NCBI GenBank assembly: GCA_026413805.1
Contig: JAOAKE010000013.1
Coordinates: 1-17,541 of the forward strand
DNA: 17,541 nucleotides
Reading direction: 5' to 3'
Source: Microcaldota archaeon
GTDB taxonomy: Archaea > Micrarchaeota > Micrarchaeia > Anstonellales > Anstonellaceae
Made by a program: the position numbers and the translations under genes. The notes under the pieces are model-generated. The model did no database searches, had not been told where the DNA came from, and worked only from the letters and a program-made list of their open reading frames with translations. Positions 1 to 8,195 of the stretch are shown here, in pieces (position 1 is the first letter of the stretch; the number at the start of each line of letters is the position of its first letter).

Positions 1-5
1 AGCCT

Positions 6-2702
6 ATGCTGAGCAGGAAAATCAACAGCATTTTGAGCCAAGGCAGCTATAACCACCAAGCTTCCTGCTTTTTACTGAAGGCAGGCAAATCCAGCCCAAA
101 GGAAGTGTTAAGCGAACTTTCTGCATCGGACAATGGGCTTAGCCAAGAAGAGGCAGATAGCAGGCTAAGGCAGTATGGAAAAAACGAAATTGCGCAGGAA
201 AAGCCGCCCCCTTGGTATATCCAGCTCATTTCAGCTTTTATCAACCCATTCATAATCATCCTTGTTGTCCTCGGCATCGCCTCATTTTTTACCGACGTGT
301 ATATGCAAGAAACCAGCCAACAGGAATGGGCAAAGGTTCTGATAATCTTCACAATGGTATTGGTTAGCGGCACCCTGCGCTTTTGGCAGGAATTCCGCTC
401 GCAAAAAGCTGCTGAAAAGCTGCGCGAGCTTGTCCAGAACAAGGCACTTGTCTTGCGGCGCCCTTCGAGTTCCGAAAATCAGGGCGGAAAGGAGGCGAGA
501 GGCGAGTGGCAGGAGATTCCTGTTGCAGAGCTTGTGCCGGGGGACATCATCCGCCTTTCAGCAGGCGACATGATTCCAGCAGATGTCCGACTTCTTTTTA
601 CAGATGATTTTTTTGTAAACCAAGCTGCGCTTACTGGCGAATCAATGCCTGTGGAGAAATACGCTGATTGCACAGCCTCCCAGAAAGACTCAGAAAACTT
701 CTTGGACTTGAAGACGCTCTGCTTCATGGGAACCAATGTCATCAGCGGCACCGCCACTGCCATTGTTGTTGCAACCGGCAACAGGACCTATTTTGGCTCT
801 CTTGCAAAGGCAGTTGTAGGCAAGAGGGAGATGACGAGCTTTGACAAGGGAGTAAATAACGTCAGCTGGCTTCTTATCCGCTTTATGCTAGTCATGGTGC
901 CAATAGTTTTCCTAATTAATGGCTTCACAAAGAACGACTGGCTTCAGGCATTTTTCTTTGCGCTTGCAATTGCAGTTGGGCTGACCCCCGAAATGCTCCC
1001 ACTTGTCGTCACGGCAAACCTTGCAAATGGCGCAAACACCATGGCAGAGAAAAAGGTCATCATCAAGAAGCTCAACGCAATCCAGAACCTAGGCGCAATA
1101 GACGTCCTTTGCACCGACAAGACAGGGACACTGACAGAAAACCGTGTAGTCCTTGTAAAATACATCGGCGTTGATGGGAATGAAAGCGAGAAGGTCCTAA
1201 GGTATGCCTACCTGAACAGCTACTTCCAGACAGGGCTGAAAAACCTCCTTGACCAAGCAATAGTGGAGCACATGGAAAAGAATTTTGACTTTTCAGAAGA
1301 GCGCAAATACCACAAGGTAGATGAAGTCCCCTTTGACTTCCACCGCCGCCGCATGTCGGTGGCTGTCCAGAAGGGCAAAGAAGAGCACCTGCTAATCTGC
1401 AAAGGGGCAGTGGAAGAAGTCCTTGATGCATGCACCCATTTTGACGACGGCAAAAAGATCAGGAAAATTACCAGGAACGAGCAAAAGTTTGCCATGCTCA
1501 TGCGCAACAACCTAAACAAAGCCGGCTTGCGTGTGCTTGCAGTGGCTTACAAAAAAACCGGCAGGACTGCTTATTTTGATTACAAGCCAAAAGACGAATG
1601 CGGCCTCATTCTTGTAGGATTCATGGGCTTCCTTGACCCGCCCAAGCAGTCTGCAAAGGGGGCGATAGAAACCCTTGAAAAGCACGGGGTAAAGATAAAA
1701 ATCATAACCGGTGACAGCGAAATTATTACACGAAGCGTCTGCAAGCAAGTTCGGCTCAAAAGCGAGCGGGTGCTCTCAGGAAGCGACATAAGTTCCATGA
1801 GCGACGAGAAGCTCGCAAAGGAAGTTGAAAGCACAAATGTCTTTGTGAAAATAGACCCCCTGCAAAAGGCACGCATAGTAAGGGCGCTTCGGAACAACGG
1901 GCATGTTGTTGGGTATATGGGAGATGGGGTAAATGATGCCGCTGCCCTTCGCGAAGCAGACGTCGGCATATCGGTTGACACTGCAGTTGACATAGCCAAA
2001 GAATCCTCAGACATTATCCTGCTTGAAAAGGACCTGCTTGTCCTCAATTATGGAATAATGCAAGGAAGGACTGTCTTTGGCAATATAATGAAGTATCTGA
2101 AAATGACCACAAGCTCAAACTTTGGCAATGTCTTTTCAGTCCTTACTGCAAGCGCTTTCCTGCCGTTTCTTCCAATGATGCCCATCCAGCTGCTCACCCA
2201 AAACCTGCTTTATGATTTCTCCCAGCTTTCAATACCATGGGATAGGATGGATGAGGAATTCCTCAAAAAGCCCAAAAAATGGGCTGCCGAAGGCATAACC
2301 CGCTTCATGCTGTTTATCGGACCTATAAGCTCCATATTTGACATCATTACATTCCTTGTGCTTTGGCATGTGTTTGGGGCTAACTCCATAGAGCACGAAT
2401 CACTATTTCAGGCAGGATGGTTTGTAGAAGGGCTTCTTTCGCAAACTCTCATAGTCCATATGATACGCACGCAAAAAATACCGTTTATCCAGTCTTCTGC
2501 TTCTCCCCCAGTCCTTTTTTTGACTGCTGCAATAATGGCAATCGGCATCCTGCTGCCCTTCACCCCTATTGGAGAGGGAATCGGCTTTGCGCACCTCCCA
2601 CTGGAATATTTCCTCATCCTCGTCCTTATCCTTCTTTCTTACTGCACCTTAACCCAGCTTGTCAAGACATGGTACATCAAAAAGTTTGGTGAATGGCTCT
2701 GA
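6..2702 (+). CDS. mgtA: Magnesium-transporting P-type ATPase (MgtA/MgtB type, P3B)
   Basis: This 898-residue protein belongs to the P-type ATPases that import Mg2+ across the cytoplasmic membrane using ATP. Visible motifs are the actuator-domain TGES (residues 210-213), the phosphorylation loop DKTGTLT with the acceptor Asp371, and the hinge GDGVNDAA (639-646). Paired membrane segments lie at about 71-95 and 109-130, then 288-307 and 314-340, with the rest between about 700 and 890. Family-specific signatures favour the MgtA class over Ca2+ or H+ pumps: EKPPPW before the first membrane helix, LTPEMLP in helix 4, LNAIQNLGAIDVLCT before the catalytic Asp, and QLLTQNLLYD near the C-terminus. The length is normal for the class. 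The ATG at position 6 is plausible, but only five bases precede it, so the promoter, the Shine-Dalgarno and any upstream in-frame extension cannot be seen. It converges on the tRNA-Leu gene 25 nt downstream. The family is secure; the transported ion is inferred from the family. Confidence 0.93.
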   Translation: MLSRKINSILSQGSYNHQASCFLLKAGKSSPKEVLSELSASDNGLSQEEADSRLRQYGKNEIAQEKPPPWYIQLISAFINPFIIILVVLGIASFFTDVYMQETSQQEWAKVLIIFTMVLVSGTLRFWQEFRSQKAAEKLRELVQNKALVLRRPSSSENQGGKEARGEWQEIPVAELVPGDIIRLSAGDMIPADVRLLFTDDFFVNQAALTGESMPVEKYADCTASQKDSENFLDLKTLCFMGTNVISGTATAIVVATGNRTYFGSLAKAVVGKREMTSFDKGVNNVSWLLIRFMLVMVPIVFLINGFTKNDWLQAFFFALAIAVGLTPEMLPLVVTANLANGANTMAEKKVIIKKLNAIQNLGAIDVLCTDKTGTLTENRVVLVKYIGVDGNESEKVLRYAYLNSYFQTGLKNLLDQAIVEHMEKNFDFSEERKYHKVDEVPFDFHRRRMSVAVQKGKEEHLLICKGAVEEVLDACTHFDDGKKIRKITRNEQKFAMLMRNNLNKAGLRVLAVAYKKTGRTAYFDYKPKDECGLILVGFMGFLDPPKQSAKGAIETLEKHGVKIKIITGDSEIITRSVCKQVRLKSERVLSGSDISSMSDEKLAKEVESTNVFVKIDPLQKARIVRALRNNGHVVGYMGDGVNDAAALREADVGISVDTAVDIAKESSDIILLEKDLLVLNYGIMQGRTVFGNIMKYLKMTTSSNFGNVFSVLTASAFLPFLPMMPIQLLTQNLLYDFSQLSIPWDRMDEEFLKKPKKWAAEGITRFMLFIGPISSIFDIITFLVLWHVFGANSIEHESLFQAGWFVEGLLSQTLIVHMIRTQKIPFIQSSASPPVLFLTAAIMAIGILLPFTPIGEGIGFAHLPLEYFLILVLILLSYCTLTQLVKTWYIKKFGEWL

Positions 2703-2727
2703 TTTTCCAAGCATAAACCAAAAGAAG

Positions 2728-2861
2728 TGCAGGGGGAGGGATTTGAACCCACGAACGGCTAACCGACAGGATTTCTAAAAACCACCTTGCTGCCCTTGAG
2801 ATTAAGCCAGCAAAATGATTTTCTGAGTCCTGCGCCTTTGACCAAGCTTGGCTACCCCTGC
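2728..2861 (-). tRNA. tRNA-Leu (anticodon CAG) with a 49-nt intron
   Basis: Read on the minus strand from 2861, the acceptor stem GCAGGGG/CCCCTGC pairs perfectly, followed by TA, the D-stem GCC/GGC and the anticodon stem CAGGA/TCCTG. The long variable arm has a CGG-TTAG-CCG hairpin, as expected of a class II leucine tRNA. The T-loop is TTCAAAT on a stem with one U-U mismatch. The discriminator is A at 2728, and CCA is not encoded. The anticodon CAG lies at 2825-2823. An intron of 49 nt (2821-2773) interrupts the loop after purine 37, the canonical archaeal site, leaving an 85-nt mature tRNA. The splice junction folds only into an imperfect bulge-helix-bulge: C32-G and U33-A pair, C34 faces U and A35 pairs U. 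The intron boundaries follow from restoring the 7-nt loop and are certain to within a nucleotide or two. Confidence 0.93.
2773..2821 (-). other. Intron of tRNA-Leu(CAG)
   Basis: These 49 nt separate A37 from A38 of the tRNA-Leu anticodon loop. The ends can pair as AAAATC with GGTTTT, which includes A37. That is compatible with a relaxed bulge-helix-bulge cut by archaeal splicing endonuclease. The intron is too short to encode a protein. Confidence 0.85.
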
Positions 2862-2888
2862 TTATGCATTCCATATGCGCAAAAGAAG

Positions 2889-2898
2889 TTTAAAAATT
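2889..2898 (-). promoter_or_regulatory. Probable TATA box of tRNA-Leu
   Basis: Read on the minus strand this is an AT-rich TTTTTAAAC element centred about 32 nt upstream of the mature tRNA-Leu 5' end. That spacing fits an archaeal TATA box at about -26 plus a leader of a few nucleotides. It touches the stop codon of the upstream nitroreductase gene, so its T-run could also help end the operon transcript. Confidence 0.55.
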
Positions 2899-3461
2899 CA
2901 ACCCCGATGCCCATAATTCTCATAGTGGAGAAGCTCTTTCAAGCTCTTCCTTTTTCTGTTCTTTTGCCCTGATTTTTGCTTTTCGTAGCCAAGGCAAACA
3001 ACAAGCGGGGCGCTGTCCCCTCCTGTCAGCCCGAGCTCGCGGGCAGCTACGTGCTCATTTACATTTAGTATGCGCGAGCCAATCCCGAGCTCCTCTGCTG
3101 CCAGGGCCATTGCCAGCGCAGGCATTGCTATTGACAAATACGCCTCAAAAATCCCGGGCTTGTCGCGCCGAGGATACCCGTACTCGCCTTCCCAATACTT
3201 CTTTTTCAACACGATGGCAACTAACATAGGAGGCGGATTTTTCTGCTCAGCATATGAATACATTCCATAGTAAGCTGCTTTCAACAATGCCTCAATTTTT
3301 TGCCTCTTCGTCACTATAACAAACTCCCAAGGCTGCAAATTCAAAAAAGAAGGGGACCAGCGTGCAGCCTCTAAAATCCGTCTCAGCTTCTTTCCATCAA
3401 CCTTCCTGGCTAAAAACTGGCTTGTGCTGTGCCTTCTTTTTGCAAGAGATAAAAAGTCCAT
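2898..3461 (-). CDS. Nitroreductase family protein (FMN-dependent oxidoreductase)
   Basis: The 187-residue product fits the short nitroreductase fold, in which an FMN-containing dimer uses NAD(P)H to reduce nitro compounds, quinones or flavins. Visible family features are the N-terminal LAKRRHSTSQF phosphate-binding segment (residues 6-16), WSPSFLNLQPWEF (35-47) at the FMN site, the helix with AMALAAEELGIGS, and the C-terminal RKRKSLKELLHY. I chose ATG 3461 because the family starts just before this RR motif. A GTG at 3503 would overlap the upstream permease stop as GTGA and add 14 hydrophobic residues, so translational coupling from there is a real alternative. It is the last gene of the PadR/ABC operon, which suggests a role tied to the exported or sensed compound. 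The physiological substrate cannot be read from the sequence. Confidence 0.85.
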   Translation of the reverse strand: MDFLSLAKRRHSTSQFLARKVDGKKLRRILEAARWSPSFLNLQPWEFVIVTKRQKIEALLKAAYYGMYSYAEQKNPPPMLVAIVLKKKYWEGEYGYPRRDKPGIFEAYLSIAMPALAMALAAEELGIGSRILNVNEHVAARELGLTGGDSAPLVVCLGYEKQKSGQKNRKRKSLKELLHYENYGHRG

Positions 3462-3499
3462 GTACATCCATTCAACAATCAGAAATAAATAAATTAGTG

Positions 3500-4726
3500 T
3501 CACTCGTAGCGCAGGGCTTCAACAGGAGAAAGGTCTGCGGCACTTTTTGCAGGGAAAAATCCAGAAACCAGGCCTACTAAAAATGCAAAGACCACCCCGA
3601 ATATAGCAATTCCAAGGTTGAATGATGCAGAAAGCCCAAAAATGCCTGCCAAATAAACTGTGCCCGCACCAACAGCAACACCCACAATGCCGCCAAGCAT
3701 GCCAAGCAGCCCAGCCTCAAACAAAAAGATTGACAATATGGTGTTCCGGTCAGCTCCCACTGATTTCATTATTCCTATTTCTTTAGTCCTTTCAAGAACG
3801 CTTGTAAACATGCTTGAGGCAATTGAAAGCCCCCCTACAACAAGCGAGATTGCAGCAATTGCCCCCAAAAACACAGTAACAAGCGAGAGGACGCTTGACA
3901 CAGTCTGCATAATGCTTTCAGAGTCAAGGACAGAGTAGTCTCTATCATCAGGCTTTACCTTTCGGGAGGAGTCAAGCTCAGCCTTTACCTTTTCAACTAC
4001 TGCCTTGATGTTTGATCCCTCTGCAACAGAAGCGGCGATGTAGTCCATTTCATCCTTTCCAAGCGAATCGTTGAAGACCTCTTTTGAATCCTCATAGTGG
4101 ATGAATATGCCATTGTCAAGGTCGCTTCCAAATGAGCTTCCACTCTCTTTCAAGATGCAGATTACCCTGTATTTCTTTCCATTAATAGTCAGGTAGCTGT
4201 TGACATTCACTTTTTTGTCGCTTCCAAATCCCTCTGCAGCCATTTTTGAGCCAAGCCCGACCACTTTTCGGTCATTGTCAAGCAGGAACCTTCCCTCCGC
4301 AACCTCAAAGAAAGACATCTTTTGGAAAAGGGCGGGCTCAATCCCATTTATTGTGGCAGTTATCGCCTTTCCTTTATATTCCACTGTAGCACGCCTTTCA
4401 GTAAGGCGCGTTATGTCCTGGAGCTCTGGAACTTTGCGCAGGGCTTCTACATCCCTTTCGGTCAATTTTCCGCTGGACGGGGTTAGAAGCCCTCCCCCAA
4501 TGCTTCCTGACTGCAAGGCAGATTCGGAGTAGGGCAGGACGTATATAGTATTGGCGCTGAAGGATTCCAGCTCTTTTTTTACAGAATCGTTGAATCCTTC
4601 CCCGATTGTCAAAAGCGAAACCACTGCCGCAATGCCTATGACGATTCCGAGGATTGTCAGCCATAGCTTGCCTTTTCTCTGTATGATGCTTCTGACGCAG
4701 TATCTCACCATCTGGATGAACTTCAT
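3500..4726 (-). CDS. MacB-type ABC transporter permease (copy B)
   Basis: This 408-residue integral membrane protein has the MacB/LolE layout: a first membrane helix at about 21-45 (WLTILGIVIGIAAVVSLLTIG), a large extracellular MacB-PCD-like domain to about residue 270, then three helices forming the FtsX domain (about 280-306, 329-361 and 371-392). The C-terminus ends in the family signature PVEALRYE. It would transmit ATP-driven movement from the cytoplasmic ATPase to the outside rather than form a simple channel. Start ATG 4726 lies 4 nt after the stop of copy A. A longer reading frame to 4795 would overlap copy A by 65 nt and encodes only a shadow of that gene's end. It is collinear with copy A with no net insertion or deletion. 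One 201-bp block and one 59-bp block are almost or fully identical between them, while the extracellular domains differ clearly. Confidence 0.9.
   Translation of the reverse strand: MKFIQMVRYCVRSIIQRKGKLWLTILGIVIGIAAVVSLLTIGEGFNDSVKKELESFSANTIYVLPYSESALQSGSIGGGLLTPSSGKLTERDVEALRKVPELQDITRLTERRATVEYKGKAITATINGIEPALFQKMSFFEVAEGRFLLDNDRKVVGLGSKMAAEGFGSDKKVNVNSYLTINGKKYRVICILKESGSSFGSDLDNGIFIHYEDSKEVFNDSLGKDEMDYIAASVAEGSNIKAVVEKVKAELDSSRKVKPDDRDYSVLDSESIMQTVSSVLSLVTVFLGAIAAISLVVGGLSIASSMFTSVLERTKEIGIMKSVGADRNTILSIFLFEAGLLGMLGGIVGVAVGAGTVYLAGIFGLSASFNLGIAIFGVVFAFLVGLVSGFFPAKSAADLSPVEALRYE
3693..3893 (-). repeat. 201-bp near-identical block shared with the neighbouring permease
   Basis: This segment (codons 278-345 of copy B) matches 4924-5124 at 199 of 201 positions by direct comparison. 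Both differences are synonymous (a Phe and a Gly codon). It covers the second membrane helix, the cytoplasmic coupling region with ERTKEIGIMKSVGA, and the third helix. Identity falls sharply at both edges. Confidence 0.92.
4605..4663 (-). repeat. 59-bp identical block shared with the neighbouring permease
   Basis: Codons 22-41, encoding the first membrane helix, are identical base for base to 5836-5894 in copy A. The bases just outside differ. The offset of 1231 bp is the same as for the larger block. Confidence 0.92.
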
Positions 4727-4730
4727 AAGA

Positions 4731-5957
4731 TCACTCGTACCTGAGCGCCTCAACAGGAGGCAGGTCTGCTGCTCTTTTTGCAGGAAGATAGCCAAAAATC
4801 ATGCCAATTAAGAAAGCAAAGGCAACTCCCCCAAGCCCTATCCATATGTCCGGGAAGGCAGGCAGCCCAAAATAGTTCCCCACAAAGACAAGAGCAGCTG
4901 CAATTAGAGAGCCAAAAACTCCCCCAAGCATGCCAAGCAGCCCAGCCTCAAACAAGAAGATTGACAATATGGTGTTCCGGTCAGCTCCCACTGATTTCAT
5001 TATCCCTATTTCTTTAGTCCTTTCAAGAACGCTTGTAAACATGCTTGAGGCAATTGAAAGCCCCCCTACAACAAGCGAGATTGCAGCAATTGCCCCCAAA
5101 AACACAGTAACAAGCGAGAGGACGTTCCCGATTCTCTCCTGTATCGTTTTCGGGTCAATTACTGAGTAATCCCTATTGTCGCTTCTTACCTTATGCGAGG
5201 CATCCAGCTCTTCTTTTATCTGCGCCACCACCTCAGATGTGTCCGCCTCTTCTTTTGTCTTTAAGACGATGGCGCTGACTTCGTCTTCCCTAAGCACGCT
5301 TTTGAATAGCTGCCTGGCATCTTCAAAATGCAGGAAAATCCCATTTTGCGTCCGTGCTCTTCCAAAAACATTTGTGGATTCTTTCATTACTCCAATCACG
5401 CGGTATCTCTTGCCGTTTATTGTCAAGTAACTGCCTACTCCCACCTTTTTGTCTGACCCAAAAGCGCCATCTGCAATTTTCGGGCCTATTATCACCACTC
5501 CCCTATCTTCTGCCTGCAAAAATCGACCGGCATCCATCTCAATTGCTATTGTTTTTTCAAATACCCCTGGCTCAATTCCGCTGACCATGGTGCTTATCTC
5601 TTTGTCCTTGAATGCTACGCTTGCCCTTGCCATCGTAAGCCTGGCAATGTCTGTTATTTCGGGTATCTTGCGCAGCCTATCAACATCCTTATCATATAGC
5701 TTGCCTGTTGATGGTGGCACATTCCCAGAAAAGGCAGCTGAGCCAGCTGATGAAGGGGATATCGGGCTTATGAAAATGGTGTTGCTGCCAAGCACAGAAA
5801 GCTGACGGTTAATCTCTTCGTTAAATCCCCTTCCAATTGTCAAAAGCGAAACCACTGCCGCAATGCCTATGACGATTCCGAGGATTGTCAGCCAAGAGCG
5901 AATCTTGCGGTGCTTGAGGCTGGAGAAAGAATATTTTATTATGTCTGCCAGCCTCAT
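4731..5957 (-). CDS. MacB-type ABC transporter permease (copy A)
   Basis: This is the first of two tandem 408-residue permeases. The layout is one N-terminal membrane helix (about 21-45), an extracellular PCD-like domain (about 46-270, with YLTINGKRYRVIGVMKES typical of MacB relatives), and three C-terminal helices of the FtsX domain. The segment EIGIMKSVGADR (316-327) between helices 2 and 3 is the conserved cytoplasmic coupling region that contacts the ATPase. Start ATG 5957 is 20 nt after the stop of the anchored Ig-like protein gene, with a weak GCGGTG Shine-Dalgarno. With copy B it probably forms a heterodimer served by the single ATPase upstream. Lipoprotein, peptide or small-molecule export are all known for this family, so the substrate is open. 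Confidence 0.9.
   Translation of the reverse strand: MRLADIIKYSFSSLKHRKIRSWLTILGIVIGIAAVVSLLTIGRGFNEEINRQLSVLGSNTIFISPISPSSAGSAAFSGNVPPSTGKLYDKDVDRLRKIPEITDIARLTMARASVAFKDKEISTMVSGIEPGVFEKTIAIEMDAGRFLQAEDRGVVIIGPKIADGAFGSDKKVGVGSYLTINGKRYRVIGVMKESTNVFGRARTQNGIFLHFEDARQLFKSVLREDEVSAIVLKTKEEADTSEVVAQIKEELDASHKVRSDNRDYSVIDPKTIQERIGNVLSLVTVFLGAIAAISLVVGGLSIASSMFTSVLERTKEIGIMKSVGADRNTILSIFLFEAGLLGMLGGVFGSLIAAALVFVGNYFGLPAFPDIWIGLGGVAFAFLIGMIFGYLPAKRAADLPPVEALRYE
4924..5124 (-). repeat. Partner copy of the 201-bp near-identical permease block
   Basis: This is the counterpart of 3693-3893 in copy A, at a constant offset of 1231 bp (gene length plus the 4-nt spacer). There are two silent differences. 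Confidence 0.92.
5836..5894 (-). repeat. Partner copy of the 59-bp identical permease block
   Basis: This is the counterpart of 4605-4663 and covers the first membrane helix of copy A. Confidence 0.92.
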
Positions 5958-5977
5958 TCATGACACCGCTTAGCAAT

Positions 5978-7486
5978 TCAAATTTTTGGCGAAGCCCTGC
6001 CTTTTTTCCTAATCTTGAAGTACCAATAGGCAAGGGCGCCAACAACCACCAATGCTCCTGCAGCCAGCCATGCGGCATTCCCATTTTCCTTTTTGGAAAT
6101 TTCTGCAGCAGACCTGACCACTATCTTCAGGCTTTGGTTCTTTTCTATCCAGCTTCCAGACTTGTCTTTGTAGCGGACGTTTATCGGCACTTCGTAGACG
6201 CCAGGCTCTTCCTTCCTTACTTTTATCTTGTATTGGACGGTTGAGAAATCGTCTGAGTCAAGCCCGCCTATGTATTGCGAGTTTTGGGCGTTGTATAGTT
6301 CCAATACCTCATTCTGGGGGAGGTTGACTTCAACATTGTATATCTTATACGAGCCAATATTTGAGACCAAGACTGAAAGTGTGTGTTCGCCGCCAGCGAT
6401 TATAGGGGTGGGCTTAGCATCCAGGAAAATCGCAACGTCAGAATCTGACTCTACAAATATCGGCACTTTAGTCCTTTCTTCCTTTTCAACATCATCCTCA
6501 ATCCACTTTAGCGTTACATCTGCATTTCTCACGCCAGGGGTGGCATCAACAGAAACTGCAATCATGATTTCTTTTTCTTCCCCGCTTTTAAGGTTTCCAA
6601 GGCGCACAAGTTTGTTTTCCTTTGCCTTTATGTATTCGTCCTCAAGGTAGAACTTGAAGTCTTCAAGCGCCCTCCCAATGTTTTTTACCTTGAGCTTGAG
6701 CACATCCTCCTGAGCAGTTGTTATCTTTTCGCTTTGTTCAAATATCACATCCGCTTTTTCTTTCTTTACGACTACCGATAGGTACTTCGTTTCGCTTGCA
6801 GCCTGCCCCCCCTCTTGCTGATAGGTTAAAACAAAGGGGATGCTGTTTAGCCCTTCTTTTACATTGCGGGAATCAAGCGGCACTTTTATGTTCATAGTCC
6901 CGCTTACGTCTCCAAGATAGATTTCTGATGTACCCATAAGCGCAAAGCCGCTTCCTTCTGCAATAGCAAGGGTGGTTCTTTCTGCCTTTCCTCCGTTGTT
7001 CGTGATGGTTAGGTTAATAACATCAGTGGAAAGAAGGCTTTGCCGGTCAGAGGTCAAGGTTATTATTGGCGGATTGACGATCTTTATTATCGCATTTACT
7101 GTTTTGAGGTCGCTTTTGTCCTTTTGCGAGATAAAAAATGAGGCAGTTGTTGTGCCTCCCTTGGCATTTGGAAGAACCCTGAATGGGACTGAGACAAGCG
7201 CAGAGCCCCCACTCTCAATCGTCCCTATTACAAAAGGGCTCTGGGCACGAAATACTATTCCCTCAGATGCGCTAAAGAATACCTGCACATTTTCAAGCGG
7301 GCTGATGGTGCTTGTTGAGCCTGCAGGAAGCACATTCCTTACCGAAAAAGTTATAGCGCCCTCTTCTCCGGGTCTTAAGACAGATGGAGTTACTGTGTAG
7401 CTATCCACCGCTAAAGCCGCCCATATATTGCCAAACAAGACAAGAAGCACTGCAAGAAACTTAGCTATCCCGATGTTTTTTCTCAT
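5978..7486 (-). CDS. Anchored extracellular protein with CARDB/NEW3-like Ig domains, exporter-associated
   Basis: This 502-residue protein has an N-terminal signal segment (about residues 1-27, hydrophobic FLAVLLVLFGNIWAALA). A series of beta-rich repeats follows, with the phrasing typical of CARDB, NEW3 or S-layer-associated domains (NLTITNNGGKAE, LKVKNIGRALED, LSVLVSNIGSYKIYNVEV). It ends in a single membrane helix (about 471-490) and a basic cytoplasmic tail, KIRKKGR. It should be tethered to the membrane with the domains outside. Start ATG 7486 is chosen over GTG 7495 because GAGGTGG sits at 7498-7492 with ideal spacing to the ATG. It lies between the ABC ATPase and the two permeases, 25 nt after the ATPase stop. 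By position it may play the part that MacA-type adaptors play in bacteria, capturing or guiding substrate outside. That role is inference; no catalytic residues are evident. Confidence 0.82.
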   Translation of the reverse strand: MRKNIGIAKFLAVLLVLFGNIWAALAVDSYTVTPSVLRPGEEGAITFSVRNVLPAGSTSTISPLENVQVFFSASEGIVFRAQSPFVIGTIESGGSALVSVPFRVLPNAKGGTTTASFFISQKDKSDLKTVNAIIKIVNPPIITLTSDRQSLLSTDVINLTITNNGGKAERTTLAIAEGSGFALMGTSEIYLGDVSGTMNIKVPLDSRNVKEGLNSIPFVLTYQQEGGQAASETKYLSVVVKKEKADVIFEQSEKITTAQEDVLKLKVKNIGRALEDFKFYLEDEYIKAKENKLVRLGNLKSGEEKEIMIAVSVDATPGVRNADVTLKWIEDDVEKEERTKVPIFVESDSDVAIFLDAKPTPIIAGGEHTLSVLVSNIGSYKIYNVEVNLPQNEVLELYNAQNSQYIGGLDSDDFSTVQYKIKVRKEEPGVYEVPINVRYKDKSGSWIEKNQSLKIVVRSAAEISKKENGNAAWLAAGALVVVGALAYWYFKIRKKGRASPKI

Positions 7487-7511
7487 TCCTACCACCTCAA
7501 TATAATTTCAC

Positions 7512-8195
7512 TCATTTTTGCACTATTTTCCCATCAACTATCCTTATCGTTCTCTCAGCTGTTTTTGCTATGTCAAGGTCATGTGTCACTATTATCACAG
7601 TCTTCCCTCTTTCATGTGTCCTTTTGAAAAGCTCAAGGACCTCGTGGCCAGTCCTTTGGTCAAGGTTGCCCGTGGGCTCATCTGCAAGTATTATGTCGGG
7701 GTCGTTTATCAGCGCCCTGGCAATTGCCACTCTTTGCCGTTGCCCGCCTGAAAGCTGGTTCGGGTAGTGGTTCAACCTGCCTCCCATGTCAATCTCTTTT
7801 AATATTTCAACAGCCTCTGCTCTCGCTAAATTTTCATCCTTTTCATATATTATTGCCGGAAGCACAACATTTTCAAGAACTGTTAGGCTTGGAATGAGAT
7901 TGAACATCTGGAAGACAAACCCTATTTTTTTCCCTCGGAACGCAGCGAGCTCCTTCTGCGTCAATTTTGTTGTTTCAACTCCATCTAATATTATGCGGCC
8001 CTTGCTTGGGACGTCCAAAAGGCCAAGAACGTGCAAAAGGGTGCTTTTGCCGCTGCCTGATGGGCCCACAATAGAGGCAAACTCCCCTTCGCTTATTTCA
8101 AGGTTTACCCCGTCTAGTGCCTTCACTTTTTCTTCTCCTACTTCATATATCTTGTAAACATCTTCTAATTTCATAAGCATCCTGCCCTTCTTCAT
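7512..8195 (-). CDS. ABC transporter ATP-binding protein (LolD/MacB family)
   Basis: The 227-residue product is a complete nucleotide-binding subunit. It shows Walker A GPSGSGKST (residues 44-52), Q-loop Gln96, signature LSGGQ (148-152), Walker B ILADEP (169-174) followed by TGNLD, and H-loop His205. The phrases ALDGVNLEISEGEF and LGLLDVPSKGRI are typical of the LolD/MacB group that drives MacB-type permeases, as found just downstream. Start ATG 8195 overlaps the PadR stop as ATGA and is preceded by GAGGAGAT about 8 nt upstream, so translation is coupled to the repressor. Internal ATGs at 8180 and 8174 are possible alternatives. An open frame extends to 8354 but runs back into padR and is not coding. 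It would act as a dimer under the two permeases. Confidence 0.93.
   Translation of the reverse strand: MKKGRMLMKLEDVYKIYEVGEEKVKALDGVNLEISEGEFASIVGPSGSGKSTLLHVLGLLDVPSKGRIILDGVETTKLTQKELAAFRGKKIGFVFQMFNLIPSLTVLENVVLPAIIYEKDENLARAEAVEILKEIDMGGRLNHYPNQLSGGQRQRVAIARALINDPDIILADEPTGNLDQRTGHEVLELFKRTHERGKTVIIVTHDLDIAKTAERTIRIVDGKIVQK

Noticed and set aside
2787..2972. Small open frame over the tRNA-Leu region
   Set aside because: It is antisense to the tRNA and the end of the nitroreductase gene and has no coding signature.
4727..4795. 23-residue N-terminal extension of permease copy B
   Set aside because: It runs backward into the last codons of copy A in another frame. The ATG at 4726, 4 nt after the copy A stop, gives a protein of the same length and alignment as copy A.
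3693..5124. Insertion sequence or mobile element as the cause of the repeated blocks
   Set aside because: The repeated blocks lie within aligned coding positions of homologous genes at a constant offset. There are no terminal inverted repeats, target duplications or transposase.
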